The notes: generated by a model not told the origin, from the sequence alone. A stretch of DNA of 64,000 bases from Panopea generosa (GCA_029582155.1 CM055895.1:19641004-19705003); one strand, 5' to 3'; positions 1 to 12,364 are shown, counted from the stretch's first letter. A program made the numbers and translations.

Positions 1-400
1 ATAATGTCATTCATTACTTATATTTGTATTACTACTAATGACATTCATTACATATATTGGTATTACAAATGACATTCATTATATATATGTGTATGTATAT
101 ATGACAAATATTGTATATGACATTAAAAATGCCATTCATTACTTATATTTGTATTACTACTTATGACATTCATTACTTATATTTATATTACTAATGACAT
201 TCATTATTTACATTGGTATTACTAATGACGTTCATTACTTATGTTCATACTACTAATGACATTCATTATTTACATTGGTATTACTAATGACATTCATTAC
301 TTATATTTGTATTACTAATGACATACATTACTTATATTCATATAACTAATGACATTCATTATTTACATTGGTATTACTAATGACGTTCATTACTTATATT
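1..400. repeat. Minisatellite, ~31 bp unit, about 12 copies
   Basis: A degenerate tandem repeat built around TGACATTCATTACTTATATT followed by GTATTACTAA. Unit length varies by a few bases and there is an interruption rich in TATATG near 80-115. The array already runs at base 1, so its left end lies outside the window. It is AT-rich and has no usable reading frame. Confidence 0.85.
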
Positions 401-2002
401 ATATAAATAGAATGAATGAATAGGGTTTTATGGTGTACCAACACATTATAGGTTATTCGACGCCAACAGGAAGGAAGATTCCAGGTTCACTCTACATGTA
501 CAAAAAACAACAAATTAACATACAGATTAAAAAAATACATCAACAAATGAATATACAGAATGAATCTAGAACCTTGATACCTGCAGAACTGCAGAGTTTC
601 AGCAAATTCTATCATATTACTCAATCTGTCGCTTCTTACAACATGCATAAGCCACAGTGATTCTATTCTTGCCATCACTCATGGCTCCCTGGAACCACAC
701 AGGGGTTGATAATTTAATCACAATAGTGAACTTGACAAAAAATTATAAAATGAACATGACACCTATTTGGAGGATTCCTACCCTTCTGCAGAGAGCGACA
801 GTGATTCTATTCTTAGCCGGAACCACACGGGCTTCAAGGCAAATAGATGATGTCAGTAAAAACTGAGAATTTAGTAATATTCAACACAGATAACATGAAA
901 AAAAAGTTGAACTGATAAAATGCATAGGTATATGCACAGTGGATGGTGATTTTTAGTAAAAATAAACCAACAAGTGATTTTTAGGGCAGTTAAAAACCTG
1001 GACCGATTTGCATTTTGGAATATTAGAAGCCCTTAATGGTACCATAGAAAATGACCATATTCAAAAAGCCCCAATATTGACCCTGTAAAATGCATTTCTT
1101 TTAAATATAGATTTTTCAGCAAATTTGAATGTGTTTGTTTCAAATATTCTCTACTCTTTCAAAATATGTATATTTTATACAAAATAAGGAAAATGCATTT
1201 TTAAAGAAGAAGAAACAAGGATTATTTATAACCCCCATTATGTGACTACCCCACGGAAGCACTTCCTTTTTCCAATGGTGGTACAATGCCTTATAAGCCA
1301 CCTAGTGGGAAGATATATCATGCTAGATATATCCAGTGTATACAACAGGCTTCTTGCTGTTCCGTCACTGTTCATTCGCCAAAAACATTACAATTACTAC
1401 CAATAAACAAGACTGACCGTTGTTTGTCCGCATAAATCAGTTAAAAGCAATGTTGTGCATAACCATAAATACAATATAGTTGTCATCATGTCAGTTTGGA
1501 GTAAATTATACTAAGACATGATCACTGTGGGAAAAAATGTAACTTTGTCTTTTTAGAACAGATTTTTCAATCAATTTATTAGTTGCTGTAATGTGAATTT
1601 TTGATGAATCTGGGTGAAAATATCAATTTAAACTTGGGAGCCATAGAAAAAACACATAATGAGTGTCACATTGTATCAGACTGCGCTATATCAACACTGC
1701 AGTGTTCTTCAGCATCTACTGAATTTATCATAATTTTTACTTTTTACAACAAAATCAATATGTGGCGTCTGATGCACTAAGGTTGTATAAACGTACAATA
1801 CTGCAATACTTCGGCATTAATTGAATTCATAAATGGTGATCTTGACTTTCAACAACAAAATCAATAGATTTCTTTGCAATATAACAATTAATTCACTGTT
1901 AGCAAAGGACAAAATGCATATTGATTTATAAACAAAAGACAGTCGGGATGACCCCAAAATCACCTGTGGCATCAGAGACCATGCCAAATAATATGTTGTA
2001 GT
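401..2002. other. AT-rich single-copy-like DNA, no gene seen
   Basis: No convincing exon. Short open frames at 430-866 have no signal peptide, domain or splice context. Two short phrases near 658-710 and 798-840 (TGATTCTATTCTT followed by GGAACCACAC) are a local imperfect duplication, and 1700-1870 holds another weak duplication ending in ACAACAAAATCAATA. I see nothing else in this stretch. Confidence 0.5.
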
Positions 2003-2210
2003 ATGGTGTTTAGCGTTGCTTTCAACAATTTTTCAGATATATTGCAGTAGTGTCTTTTTGAAAAAGTAGTCTAAGTGCTGCCACACTGGAGTATCAAGCT
2101 GCAGGCACATGGTATGATACCACACCCAGTCACATTATACTGACACTGAGCTGACCAGACCTAGAACTATCCTCTAAATGATGAGTGCCTTGCAAAAGAA
2201 GACAAATTCT
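2003..2210. mobile_element. Family A dispersed element, copy A1 (SINE-like)
   Basis: One of five related copies in the window. Its order of motifs is a GGTGTTTAGCGTTG-type end, TTCAACAATTTTTCAG, GTGTCTTTTTGA, GCCACACTGGAGTAT, GGCACATGGTATGATACCAC, CACATTATACTGACACTGA, and a tail with ACTATCCTCTAAATG. The two ACACTGG/ACACTGA words begin at 2083 and 2143, exactly 60 bp apart, which matters for the satellite at 42.5 kb. The relation to SINEs is inferred from copy A3, which has a tRNA-like end. The tail of this copy runs directly into the 47 bp array. Confidence 0.75.
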
Positions 2211-2227
2211 GATAATGCAATGGCCAT

Positions 2228-3166
2228 GATAATGATGATCTCTGACATTTAGATTTGGTCATTTTAATAACTCGTATAATGGTAACCTCTGACATTTAGA
2301 TCTGGACATTTTAATAACTCCTATAATGGTAACCTCTGACATTTAGATCTGGGCATTTTAATAACTCCTATAATGGTGACCTCTGACATTTAGATCTGGG
2401 CATTTTAATAACTCGTATAATGGTGACCTCTGACATTTAGATCTGGGCATTTTAATAACTCCTATAATGGTAACCTCTGACATTTAGATTTGGTCATTTT
2501 AATAACTCCTATAATGGTAACCTCTGACATTTAGATCTGGGCATTTTAATAACTCCTATAATGGTAACCTCTGACATTTAGATCTGGGCATTTTAATAAC
2601 TCCTATAATGGTAACCTCTCATATTTAGATTTGGTCATTTTAATAACTCGAATAATGGTGACCTCTGACATTTAGATCTGGGCATTTTAATAACTCCTAT
2701 AATGGTAACCTCTCATATTTAGATTTGGTCATTTTAATAACTCGTTTAATGGTAACCTCTGACATTTAGATCTGGACATTTTAACAACTCCTTAGTAGTA
2801 TAATGGTAACCTCTGACATTTAGATCTGGGTATTTTAATAACTCGTTTAATGGTAACCTCTGACATTTAGATCTGGGCATTTTAATAACTCCTATAATGG
2901 TAACCTCTGACATTTAGATCTGGGCATTTTAATAACTCGTTTAATGGTAACCTCTGACATTTAAATCTGGGCATTTCATTAACTCCTATAATGATAACCT
3001 CTGACATTTAGATCAGGGCATTTTAATAACTCATTTAATGGTAACCTCTGACATTTAGATTTGGTCATTTTAATAACTCATTTAATGGTAACCTCTGGCA
3101 TTTAGAACTGGGCATTTTAATAACTGGTATAATGGTAACCTCTGGCATTTAGATCTGTGCATTTTA
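2228..3166. repeat. Minisatellite, 47 bp unit, about 20 copies
   Basis: The tandem unit contains GGTAACCTCTGACATTTAGA and GGGCATTTTAATAACTC. Most units are exactly 47 bp; one, near 2790, carries a small insertion. Variants alternate between CTCCTATAAT and CTCGTTTAAT or CTCATTTAAT. The array begins within about 20 bp of family A copy A1. Confidence 0.92.
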
Positions 3167-3572
3167 AAAACATTTTTGAGAGAATATATACTGAAACAAA
3201 AAAGAAACTTTTGCTAAGTTTGAATGTGAATATTTTGTTAACATTTTACTAAATTTGGCTGAAATTTTCTGTTTTGTTGTAGTCTTATCAATCTACTGAA
3301 ATAGTTAAACTGGACAGAAATTATCCATTTTATTGTTTGATTTAAAATTTAAAACAGGAAGGGATGGATTTCAAAATTGGGTTATCAGTAGCATGTTTGG
3401 CCGCCGCGTGTGATGTTGACTGCTTGACAGCAGCGTCGTATTGAGAGCATAAGTTTGTTTATGTCAGCCTGTGGGATAATAAAAATAATAATATATAAGA
3501 GCCTTTAGTGTCCTAGCTGTCATTTTTTTTAAACCACACCAGGTATATTTCATAATCTTTCATTATTATTTG
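3167..3572. other. AT-rich spacer, no gene seen
   Basis: Unique-looking AT-rich sequence with one GC-richer patch near 3398-3440 (GGCCGCCGCGTG). No exon, array or element could be supported. Confidence 0.4.
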
Positions 3573-3815
3573 TTGTATGGCGTTAAATCCCATTAAAGAA
3601 AATCGCTACAGTGTCTGTCTGAAATAATATTCTAAACTCTGCCACACTGGAATATCAAGCTGTAGACATATGATATGATACAACATCCAGTAACATTATA
3701 CTACCACGGTCCTGACTAGACCTAAAACTATCCCCTAAATGCTCAATGCCATGAAAGGAACCGTTTTTCAAGTCTTCAAGACATGTTTGACATTCTTTCA
3801 CAAGATCCCAGGAGT
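3573..3815. mobile_element. Family A dispersed element, copy A2 (diverged)
   Basis: It starts with TGTATGGCGTTAAATCC, followed by TGCCACACTGGAATATCAAG, ACATTATACTACCACGG and CCTGACTAGACCTAAAACTA, in the same order as copy A1. It is more diverged, and the second direct-repeat word has decayed to ACCACGG. A 40 bp tandem array starts about 365 bp further on. Confidence 0.65.
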
Positions 3816-4180
3816 GTATAAGTACAGAATCGTAAAATATAAAGTTTTATGCACCGAATAATCAAATGCAGCATGTCTTTATATGTGTAACATCGGATAG
3901 TCTGATCCATGTTTTTGAACCATTCTGTTATCATTCAGACAAGTTGTTTATGGACTCAACTGACAAATTTGTTACATACTGTCACATTATGCCACTGAAT
4001 ACACAAAATATGATACCTTTCAACCATTTAAAAGAGTTATGCATCTTTCCATAGAACCAAAATTATATGCACACCTACTGAAACATCCTAATTTCATATT
4101 TTTACCATGTAGGTGTATTATTTTCAGAAAAATATTGTGCAAAAATAATTAAAATTGCCATAGGTCCCATTATCAGTGAA

Positions 4181-4534
4181 GTACATTAGTATGTAAATCT
4201 ATAATAATTCATTCATTGCAGTACATTAGTATGTAAATCTATAATAATTCATTCATTGTAGTACATTAGTATGAAAATCTATAATAATTCATTCATTGCA
4301 GTACATTAGTATGTAAATCTATAATAATTCATTCATTGCAGTACATTAGTATGTAAATCTATAATAATTCATCCATTGCAGTACATTAGTATGTAAATCT
4401 ATAATAATTCATTCATTGCAGTACATTAGTATGTAAATCTATAATAATTCATCCATTGCAATACATTAGTATGTAAATCTATAATAATTCATTCATTGCA
4501 ATACATTAGTATGTAAATCTATAATAATTCATCC
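4181..4534. repeat. Minisatellite, 40 bp unit, about 9 copies
   Basis: A very regular tandem repeat containing GTACATTAGTATGTAAATCT and ATAATAATTCATTCATTGCA. Copies differ by single bases only (TTCATTCAT or TTCATCCAT; GCAGTAC or GCAATAC), which suggests recent amplification. Confidence 0.95.
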
Positions 4535-5152
4535 ATCTTTCGGTACAGAAATCAGACTGTAAGCATTCAGGTGCATTGTGAGGACATTGCGCAAAATTTT
4601 ATATAAGTGCTGTCGAAATTTTCCAATATTGGATGATCAAGCAAAAGTGGCTTCTATCAGATAATGATATTCCCGAGTGTACAAACAATTTACATGGTGA
4701 ATTCACCGTAATTTTATTTATTTGCACATCTTCCTTAGCAACCAGACTTTCTGGTAGACATGCTGTTCAAAGCTGTGACAAAAGTAAATAAATGCCAGTT
4801 ACCATAAAATAAAATTTGTGCATAAAGGGAAGTTTTTTGAGTTACATTGTTTGAAAAGTATAATTCATGGATATAATTAAAGGTCGATTATTTACGTATT
4901 CCATTAATAATTGTTACTGCCTGTTACAAGGTTATACTGAGAAAAATAAATCCATTGTGTACTACATAACTTTATAGTACCAAAATAGCATCTACATTCA
5001 ACAAAATTTAAATCAATTATCTGCCCCTTGATCAGATGTTAGATACTATTGACAAAATGAATGGACCCATTATGTTTATTTTCCTTATCTGATGAGGCTT
5101 CTGGGACATCATTATTCACTATTCTGATAGTGTTAATGTTGTTACATGCTGT
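4535..5152. other. AT-rich spacer, no gene seen
   Basis: No exon, array or recognisable element. The phrase TTTATTTTCCTTATCTGATGA near 5078 (first 20 bases shared) recurs in degenerate form several times up to about 5830, as though from a very old repeat. Confidence 0.35.
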
Positions 5153-5437
5153 ATATGGTGTTTAGTCACTTATAACAATTTTTCAGTCAATTTGCGCTGG
5201 TGTCTTCTTGAGACAGTAATCTGAGCATTGCCACACTGGAGTATCATGACTTAGACACAAGGTATCAAAGGTATGATACCCCACCAAGTCACATTATATT
5301 GACACTGGCGGACTACACCTAGAATCATCCTCTTTTCCCAAGCACATAATGTCTTGTAGTACCATTTTTCATGTATTTGGTAAGACACGGCCGGGAATTG
5401 AATCCAGGATCTTCCAAATACAAAGTGGACGCCTGAC
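5153..5437 (-). mobile_element. Family A dispersed element, copy A3, longest copy with tRNA-like end
   Basis: The order is GGTGTTTAGTCACTTATAAC, ATTTTTCAGTCAATTTGCGC, GCCACACTGGAGTATCATG, CACATTATATTGACACTGGC and CCTAGAATCATCCTC, and it continues to TTTGGTAAGACACGGCCGGG and ATTGAATCCAGGATCTTCC. Read on the minus strand, the last part resembles a tRNA-like B box (GGATTCAATTCCCGG), so I orient the element minus and suspect a tRNA-derived SINE. Spacing between the two ACACTGG words is 69 bp here, because of a short local duplication (GGTATCAAAGGTATGAT). Confidence 0.65.
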
Positions 5438-5843
5438 AATGTTTATTTTCTAGTCAGACAAAATTAATGGGAAACCATGCTTTATTTTCTTATCTGACAA
5501 GCTATTTGACACAAAATCATTTTCTAACCTGACAACAAAACGATGCCGATCAGAGATTTTCAAGTGAGGGTTGAGCTGCAGAGGGCATTTTCGTGGAACA
5601 TCTATAAGGGTGATGATGAGTAATTCAGATTTATTCTCTTGTCCGATAGTGTAAATGGGAAAGCCATGAATAATATCTTTATCTGGCAACATTATAACAA
5701 CATAATAAAGTGAAATCAAATTTTATTTTTCTGATCTGCAAATATCAAAGAAGAAATGGAGTTTTATTTTCTAACGTATCAACATTGAAGAGATACCAAC
5801 ATTTCATTTTCTCATCTGATAATTTACACAAAGTCAAACCAGT

Positions 5844-6012
5844 GTAAGCAGTCACCTCTATTAAGCAGCCACTTGTCTTAAGCAGCCACATTTGCTATTT
5901 CACATTTCTAAGCCTTCAGAGCAAATACACCTGTATTAAGCAACAACCTGTCTTAAAAGGCCACTTTTGCTCCTTCCCTTGACTGACTGCTTAAAACAAG
6001 TTTAACTGTATT
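5844..6012. repeat. Interspersed repeat fragment with a near-tandem TTAAGCAGCCAC motif
   Basis: Two imperfect copies of a ~80 bp module: CTATTAAGCAGCCACTTGTC then CCACATTTGCT, and TGTATTAAGCAACAACCTGTC-like then GGCCACTTTTGCTCCTTCC. It ends with TGACTGCTTAAAACAAGTT. I have the impression this phrase is common in bivalve DNA, but I cannot name the family. Confidence 0.45.
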
Positions 6013-6927
6013 CTAAGTAATCATACTGAACATTATCAACTGAGTTACTGTCTTGTCTAATTATTGGCCAATATCCATCCCTAATAAAGCCATTTTTGTC
6101 TTGATTAGCTTGGTGCCAATTATTGTCTAAATTGATAATATATGACAGTGATCTTTAAATAAATTATGATATTAATTCCCCTGCCCCACTACACACCATT
6201 CTCTGATGTAAAACAAGTTGTTTTTCTACACAACATTTAAAACCTTGCCGGCAACCTATGTCATGTTTGGTTCCCTTCCAGGTGTCATTAAATATCACCC
6301 TGCTGGGCGGTCTGTAAACGTTAGCCAATACATCTTAATAATTGTGTTAAATCACCATTAAACCACAAATGCAGTCATCTTGTCTTACACGCAATTTTCA
6401 AAACTGGAAAACACAAGCAGCCTCATCAATTTGCAGAGAAGTGTGAATTTATGCGAAACTATTTCTATGCCGCCAATGTCACATTACTTTTGGTAAAAAA
6501 TGCTCATTTACTTGTTAATCTGAGAAAACCGTCTCAGAGACAGAATGCAAGCTTCCAGATGACGATGATGAGTGGCAAAAATATACTACACTTTCTATAT
6601 TTCAAGTCGCAATAAAATTTTTTGTTACTTTGGAGTTTGGTTAATTATGAGGACCCACCCCACCCCGGAGTGAAAGGGTTCAGGTTTGACTGCACATTTC
6701 TATCCCATATAAAAGTGAGATACATACATTACGATTTTCTGAACCCTTTGAAAAATTGTGGATTATTTCTAATTTGAAAAGGGGAATCATTATCAGAAAC
6801 CAGGGAAAAGTTTGTCTGTGCTATAATCTAGTGTATTCAGGCTGTCCTTGAAAACTAGATTGTTTGCTGTGCTCCTACCTACTCTCTCAAAATTGCAGCT
6901 TAACCCAAACTTTTTTATTGACTTTCA
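6013..6927. other. Spacer, no gene seen
   Basis: Mostly AT-rich. The part at 6240-6480 is more balanced in composition and looks single copy, but has no open frame of note. No repeat or element could be supported. Confidence 0.35.
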
Positions 6928-7183
6928 AACAGCTCAGTCAGTTACGTGTCCGACTATCAATCCAGGGGTCGTGAGTTCAAATCCCTCTCTATTATGATTG
7001 ACATTGTGTCTTATTGTCATTTGTCTCTCACTGCTGATTTAAGTAAGAAAGTTACTTTTGGAGATTGGGCGTGTTCGAGTACTGGTTAACCTTTCCCAGA
7101 AAAAATGGGTTAGGTTAACTAATTGTCTGTTAGTCCTCGATGGCATTAAAATGATGCTAAATATTCAATCAATCAATCAATGT
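6928..7183 (+). mobile_element. tRNA-derived SINE (family S1), near full length
   Basis: The tRNA-like head has A box AGCTCAGTCAGTTACG and B box GAGTTCAAATCCC. The body follows with GACATTGTGTCTTATTGTC, TCTCTCACTGCTGATTTAAG, GTGTTCGAGTACTGGTTAAC and GTCTGTTAGTCCTCGATGGC, and the 3' tail is ATCAATCAATCAATCA. The first bases of the acceptor-stem region are missing. Six other S1 copies or fragments occur in the window; the best complete one is at 58454-58729. Confidence 0.85.
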
Positions 7184-7807
7184 TTCCTATCATGCTAAAA
7201 TATAGGAATGTACCAGACAATTATACTCTGCAAGTCATTGATTTCTTCTCTTTTATATTATATCCAAAAATACTAGAGCAGATAAAGCACCATCAGTTAT
7301 TTGATTAAAAATGTTTGAAAGGGAGGACGAGTAGCTTTTATAAGAAATTTCAAACCCTGGAGCTAAAATATCTATAAAAGTATGGGACTATTGGAGAAAG
7401 ACAAATATTATATATAAATCTAGTCCATTATCAGAGTACACAGTTCTCTTTTATCTAGTATTGATGAAGCAGTATTGATGAAGCTTTTATTGATTGATAT
7501 ATCTGTTATAATTAGTAATCATATTCAACAATATCACATTCATCCATTCTCCATATGTAAATCGATGATAATATTGTGAAAATAGAACTCTGACTAAGGT
7601 GACCCGGACGCGACATCAATCAATAGAAACTAGACAATAATGTGTATGAATCATGCTGCTCCTCTCAGACCGATTCCGTGCATGCTGAAACAAGCTAAGC
7701 ATGCATAATGTTCCATGTTTCCAATTCCCAATACTTGCCATTACGAATTACAAGGTTCGTTACAAAGAATCATTCGTATCTAATAATCAGGTTGTTTCCT
7801 ACCAGCC
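7184..7807. other. AT-rich spacer, no gene seen
   Basis: No exon or repeat could be supported. A short duplication of AGTATTGATGAAGC lies near 7458-7486. Confidence 0.35.
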
Positions 7808-7975
7808 GGGCCCAATTAGCTCAGTCGGTTACGTGTCTGACTATCAATCCAGGGGTCGCGAGTTCAAATCCCTCTCTGTTATGATTGATATATGACATTG
7901 TGTCTCATTGTCATTTATATCTCACCGCTGATTCAAGTAGGAAAGTTACTTGTGGAGATGGGGTGTGCTCAAGTA
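7808..7975 (+). mobile_element. tRNA-derived SINE (family S1), 3'-truncated
   Basis: It starts with GGGCCCAATTAGCTCAGTCG (acceptor-like start plus A box) and the B box is GAGTTCAAATCCCTC. The body continues to GGGGTGTGCTCAAGTA and then breaks off before the GTTAACTGATCGTCTG part and the ATCA tail. The head most resembles a tRNA-Ile start (GGCCCATTAGCTCAGTTGG, from general knowledge), so a tRNA-Ile origin is a reasonable inference. The 46 bp array begins about 55 bp downstream. Confidence 0.85.
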
Positions 7976-8029
7976 TAATATTGTGAAATTTCAAAAAATA
8001 TATATTCAGGGGTGAGAAACTCTTAGCCA

Positions 8030-11000
8030 TAGCACAAAGTCATGACTTCTGGGCAATATGCTTTTGTCCATGTGTACAAATGACCACGGATCTTCTGGGC
8101 AAGATGCTTTTATCCATGTGTACTTATGACCACGGACCTTCTGGGCAAGATGCTTTTGTCCATGTGTACATGTAAATATAGACCTTCTGGGCAAGATGCT
8201 ATTGTCTATGTGTACATATGACCGCAGACTTTCTGGGCAAGATGCTATTGTCTATGTGCACATTTGACTACAGACCTTCTTGGCAAGATGCTATTGTCCA
8301 TGTGTACCTATGACCGCAGACTTTCTGGGCAAGATGCTATTGTCTATGTGTACATATGACCGCAGACTTTCTGGGCAAGATGCTATTGTCCATGTGCACA
8401 TTTGACTACAGACCTTCCGGGCAAATGCTTTTGTCTATGTGCACATTTGAATACAGACCTTCCGGGCAATATGCTATTGTCTATGTGCACATTTGACTAC
8501 AGACCTTCTGGGCAAGATGCTATTGTCTATGTGCACATTTGACAACAGACCTTCTGGGCAAGATGCTTTTATCTATGTGCACATTTGACTACATACCTTC
8601 TGGGCAAGATGCTATTGTCTATGTGCACATTTGACTACAGACCTTCTGGGCAAGATGCTATTGTCCATATGCACATTTGACTGCAGACCTTCTGGGCAAG
8701 ATGCTTTTGTCTATGTGCACATTTGACTGCAGACCTTCTGGGCAAGATGCTATTGTCTATGTGCACATTTGACTGCTGACCTTCTTGGTAAGATGCTCTT
8801 GTCCATGTGCACATTTGACTGCAGACCTTCTGGGCAAGATGCTATTGTCCATGTGTACCTATGACCGCAGACTTTCTGGGCAAAATGCTATTGTCTATGT
8901 GTACATATGACTACAGACCTTCCGGGCAAAATGCTTTTGTCTATGTGCACATTTGACTACAGACCTTCCGGGCAATATGCTATTGTCTATGTGCACATTT
9001 GACTACAGACCTTCTGGGCAAAATGCTATTGTCTATGTGCACATTTGACTACAGACCTTCTGGGCAAGATGCTTTTGTCTATGTGCACATTTGACTACAT
9101 ACCTTCTGGGCAAGATGCTATTGTCTATGTGCACATTTGACTACAGACCTTCTGGGCAAGATGCTATTGTCCATATGCACATTTGACTACAGACGTTCTG
9201 GGCAAGATGCTTTTGTCTATGTGCACATTTGACTGCAGACCTTCTGGGCAAGATGCTATTGTCTATGTGCACATTTGACTGCTGAACTTCTTGGCAAGAT
9301 GCTCTTGTCCATGTGCACATTTGACTGCAGACCTTCTGGGCAAGATGCTATTGTCTATGTGCACATTTGACTGCTGAACTTCTTGGCAAGATGCTCTTGT
9401 CCATGTGCACATTTGACTGCAGACCTTCTGGGCAAGATGCTATTGTCAATGTGCACATATGACCGCAGACCTTCTGGGCAAGATGCTATTGTCCATGTGC
9501 ACATTTGACTACAGACCTTCTGGGCAAGATGCTATTGTCCATGTGCACATTTGACTACAGACCTTCTGGGCAAGATGCTTTTGTCTATGTACACATTTGA
9601 CTGCAGACCTTCTGGGCAAGATGCTATTGTCCATGTGTACATTTGACTGCAGACCTTCTGGGCAAGATGCTATTGTCCATGTGTACATTCGACTGCTGAC
9701 CTTCTAGGCAAGATGCTATTGTCCATGTGCACATTTGACTGCAGACCTTCTGGGCAAGATGCTATTGTCTATGTGCACATTTGACTGCAGACCTTCTGGG
9801 CAAGATGCTTTTATCCATGTGTACATATGATTACGGACCTTCCGGGCAAGATGCTATTGTCTATGTGCACATATGACTACAGACCTTCTGGGTAAGATGC
9901 TATTGTCTATGTGCACATTTGACTGCAGACCTTCTGGGCAAGATGCTATTGTCTATGTGCACATTTGACTGCAGACGTTCTGGGCAAGATGCTTTTATCC
10001 ATGTGTACATATGACTACGGACCTTCTGGGCAAGATGCTATTGTCTATGTGCACATTTGACTACAGACCTTCTGGGCAATATGCTATTGTCTATGTGCAC
10101 ATTTGACTGCAGACCTTCTGGGCAAGATGCTATTGTCTATGTGCACATTTGACTGCAGACCTTCTGGGCAAGATGCTTTTATCCATGTGTATATATGACT
10201 ACGGACCTTCTGGGCAAGATGCTATTGTCTATGTGCACATTTGACTGCAAACCTTCTGGGCAAGATGCTTTTGTCTATGTGCACATTTGACTGCAGACCT
10301 TCTGGGCAAGATGCTTTTGTCTATGTGCACATTTGTCTGCAGACCTTCTGGGCAAGATGCTATTGTCTATGTGCACATTTGACTACAGACCTTCAGGGCA
10401 AGATGCTATTGTCTATGTGCACATTTGACTGCAGACCTTCCGGGCAAGATGCTTTTGTCTATGTGCACATTTGACTGCAGACCTTCTGGGCAATATGGGC
10501 AAGATGCTATTGTCCATGTGTACATATGACCACAAAAGCATGTGGATCAGAAGATCTTTGGTCACCTCTACACATGGACAAAAGCATCTTGCCCAGAAGG
10601 TCTGTGGTCACACATACACATGGACAAAAGCATCTTGCTCCAGAAATTCATGGTAACATGTACACATGGACAAAAACATCTTGCTTAGAAGTTCCATGAC
10701 CACACAGACAAAAGCATCTTGCCCGGAAGGTCCGTAGTCATATGTACACATGGACAAAAGCATCTGACTAGAAGGTCTGTCCATGTGTACAAGTGACCAA
10801 AGGTTTGATCCAGATGCTTTTGCCCATGTGTACATGTGGCCAAGGACCTTCTGGGTAAGATGCTTTTGTCCATGAGTAGAGGTGACCAAAGATCTTCTGA
10901 TCCACATGCTTTTGTCCATGTGTGCAAGTGACCAAAAGTCTGATCCAGATGCTTTTGCCCATGTGTTCATGTGACCAAGGTCCTTCTGGGCAAGATGCTT

Positions 11001-11170
11001 TTGTCAATGTGTACATGTAACCAAAGAGCTTCTGATCCAGATGATTTTATCCATGTGTTCATGTGACCAAAGATCTTCTGATTCGATGCTTTTGTCCATG
11101 TGTAGATGTGACCATGGACCTACTGGGCAAGATGCTTTTTGTCAATGTGTACATGTGACCAAGGTCATTT
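8030..11170. repeat. Minisatellite, 46 bp unit, about 68 copies, with an inverted block
   Basis: The unit contains GACCTTCTGGGCAAGATGCT and CTATGTGCACATTTGACT. From 8030 to about 10540 all units are in one orientation. From about 10545 to 10790 they read as the reverse complement, and from about 10790 to 11170 they return to the first orientation with a variant (GATCTTCTGATCCACATGC). Groups of units are also duplicated: a distinctive series at about 8415-8600 recurs at about 8916-9100, an offset of 11 units. Open frames here are by-products. Confidence 0.95.
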
Positions 11171-11189
11171 TGAGTATATCAGGAAAATA

Positions 11190-11545
11190 TGCTATAATTG
11201 CTTAAGAATGAAGATTAATTTTAAAATATAAATGGTTTGGTATGCCAAATCCACCAAAATGTGAATTGAAATCAGAGCTGTAAACTTGAAACAAAACTGT
11301 TTGATGACCTTCACATTGTCATTAAGACTTTTTCTAAGATGCAATAATTCTTATAACATGTAAACTTGTTTAACTGATCAAATTGAAATCATAATGAAAT
11401 CACGCGACACATTTGATATGTCACAAAACAGGTTGCGATTTTAAATGGGAAAAACCTAAGCACTAAGTCCAACATTTTAATGTATTATTTTTGCATGTTT
11501 AAACTGATATCCTTTTGGCAATGCAGGGTCAATGAGTATATAATA
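11190..11545 (+). repeat. Dispersed repeat family C, copy 1
   Basis: About 350 bp that align with 14140-14545: GGTTTGGTATGCCAAATCC against GGTCTGGTATGTCAAATTC; ATTGAAATCATAATGAAATC against ATTGAAATCAAAATGTAATC; then a match around TGCATGTTTAAA and GGCAATGCAGGGTCAATGAG. No coding capacity is visible. It follows the 46 bp array directly. Confidence 0.75.
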
Positions 11546-12164
11546 AGCATTAAATATTGGGGAAATTGCTAGACACAAATTTTTTATATGTTCCCTTTAA
11601 TTTGTTGTTTTTGTGTATGGAGAGTAAGTGTAGAATGTTCCCTATAACCTCAACATGCTGAACAACACAACTTTTCATTCATTTATTGATTCATTCATTC
11701 TATGACCACTCCATGCAATGGTCATCTGATAAAAATTTATTTTGAAATGTCACATGAAAAGACGAATAACAAACCAATCAAATCTCAGTCTATTTAATCC
11801 ATCAATCCAGTATCAGAGATACAGAGTACAGAGACTACCTTTCCCAGTCTGTTCAATGTCAGAAACCTCATAATAAAAATTCACTTACTTATATAAAACA
11901 GCCCTTCTATCGATGAAAGTCACAAAGCAATATGCACAAAATAACTGTAACTGTATATAATCAGAGAATGAGATAGGACAGTTGTGAGATGAATTCTTGC
12001 AATCAAAGTAATTGATTTTGATTACGCAACTGATCAAGAATAACTCAACATCAAAAGAGTCTACTCTGCAAACCAATACAACATGACGTACAAGGACTAT
12101 TATAGGCCCGCCACACACATCGGGAGCACTGATAGGTCTTGATGAGCACTAACCTTCAGTTGTT
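11546..12164. other. AT-rich spacer, no gene seen
   Basis: No exon, array or element could be supported. A minus-strand open frame at 11885-12118 has no recognisable features. Confidence 0.35.
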
Positions 12165-12352
12165 GTTGTGTAGTGTAACTTAGCTTTGCTGTCAACAATT
12201 TTTCAGTCATATCGCGATGATGTCTATTTGAGACAGAAGTCTCAGCACTGCCACACTGGAGTATTATGCCACAGACACATGGTACGATACCACACCTAGT
12301 CACATTATACTGACACTGGACCAACCAGGCACACAACTATTATTTGAATGCT
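12165..12352. mobile_element. Family A dispersed element, copy A4
   Basis: The order of motifs is as in copy A1: TTAGCTTTGCTGTCAACAAT, TTTTTCAGTCATATCGCGAT, GCCACACTGGAGTATTATGC, ACACATGGTACGATACCAC and TCACATTATACTGACACTGG. The ACACTGG words begin at 12253 and 12313, again exactly 60 bp apart. The copy ends at ATGCTGAGTACCAAGCGAGA and a 35 bp array begins within about 15 bp. Confidence 0.8.
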
Positions 12353-12364
12353 GAGTACCAAGCG

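Noticed and set aside
430..866. Two short plus-strand frames near the left end
   Set aside because: No domain, signal peptide or splice support, and they overlap a local imperfect duplication.
7808..7885. A tRNA gene with good A and B boxes
   Set aside because: The stems do not pair properly and the sequence continues into the SINE body shared by other copies, so it is a SINE head, not a functional tRNA.
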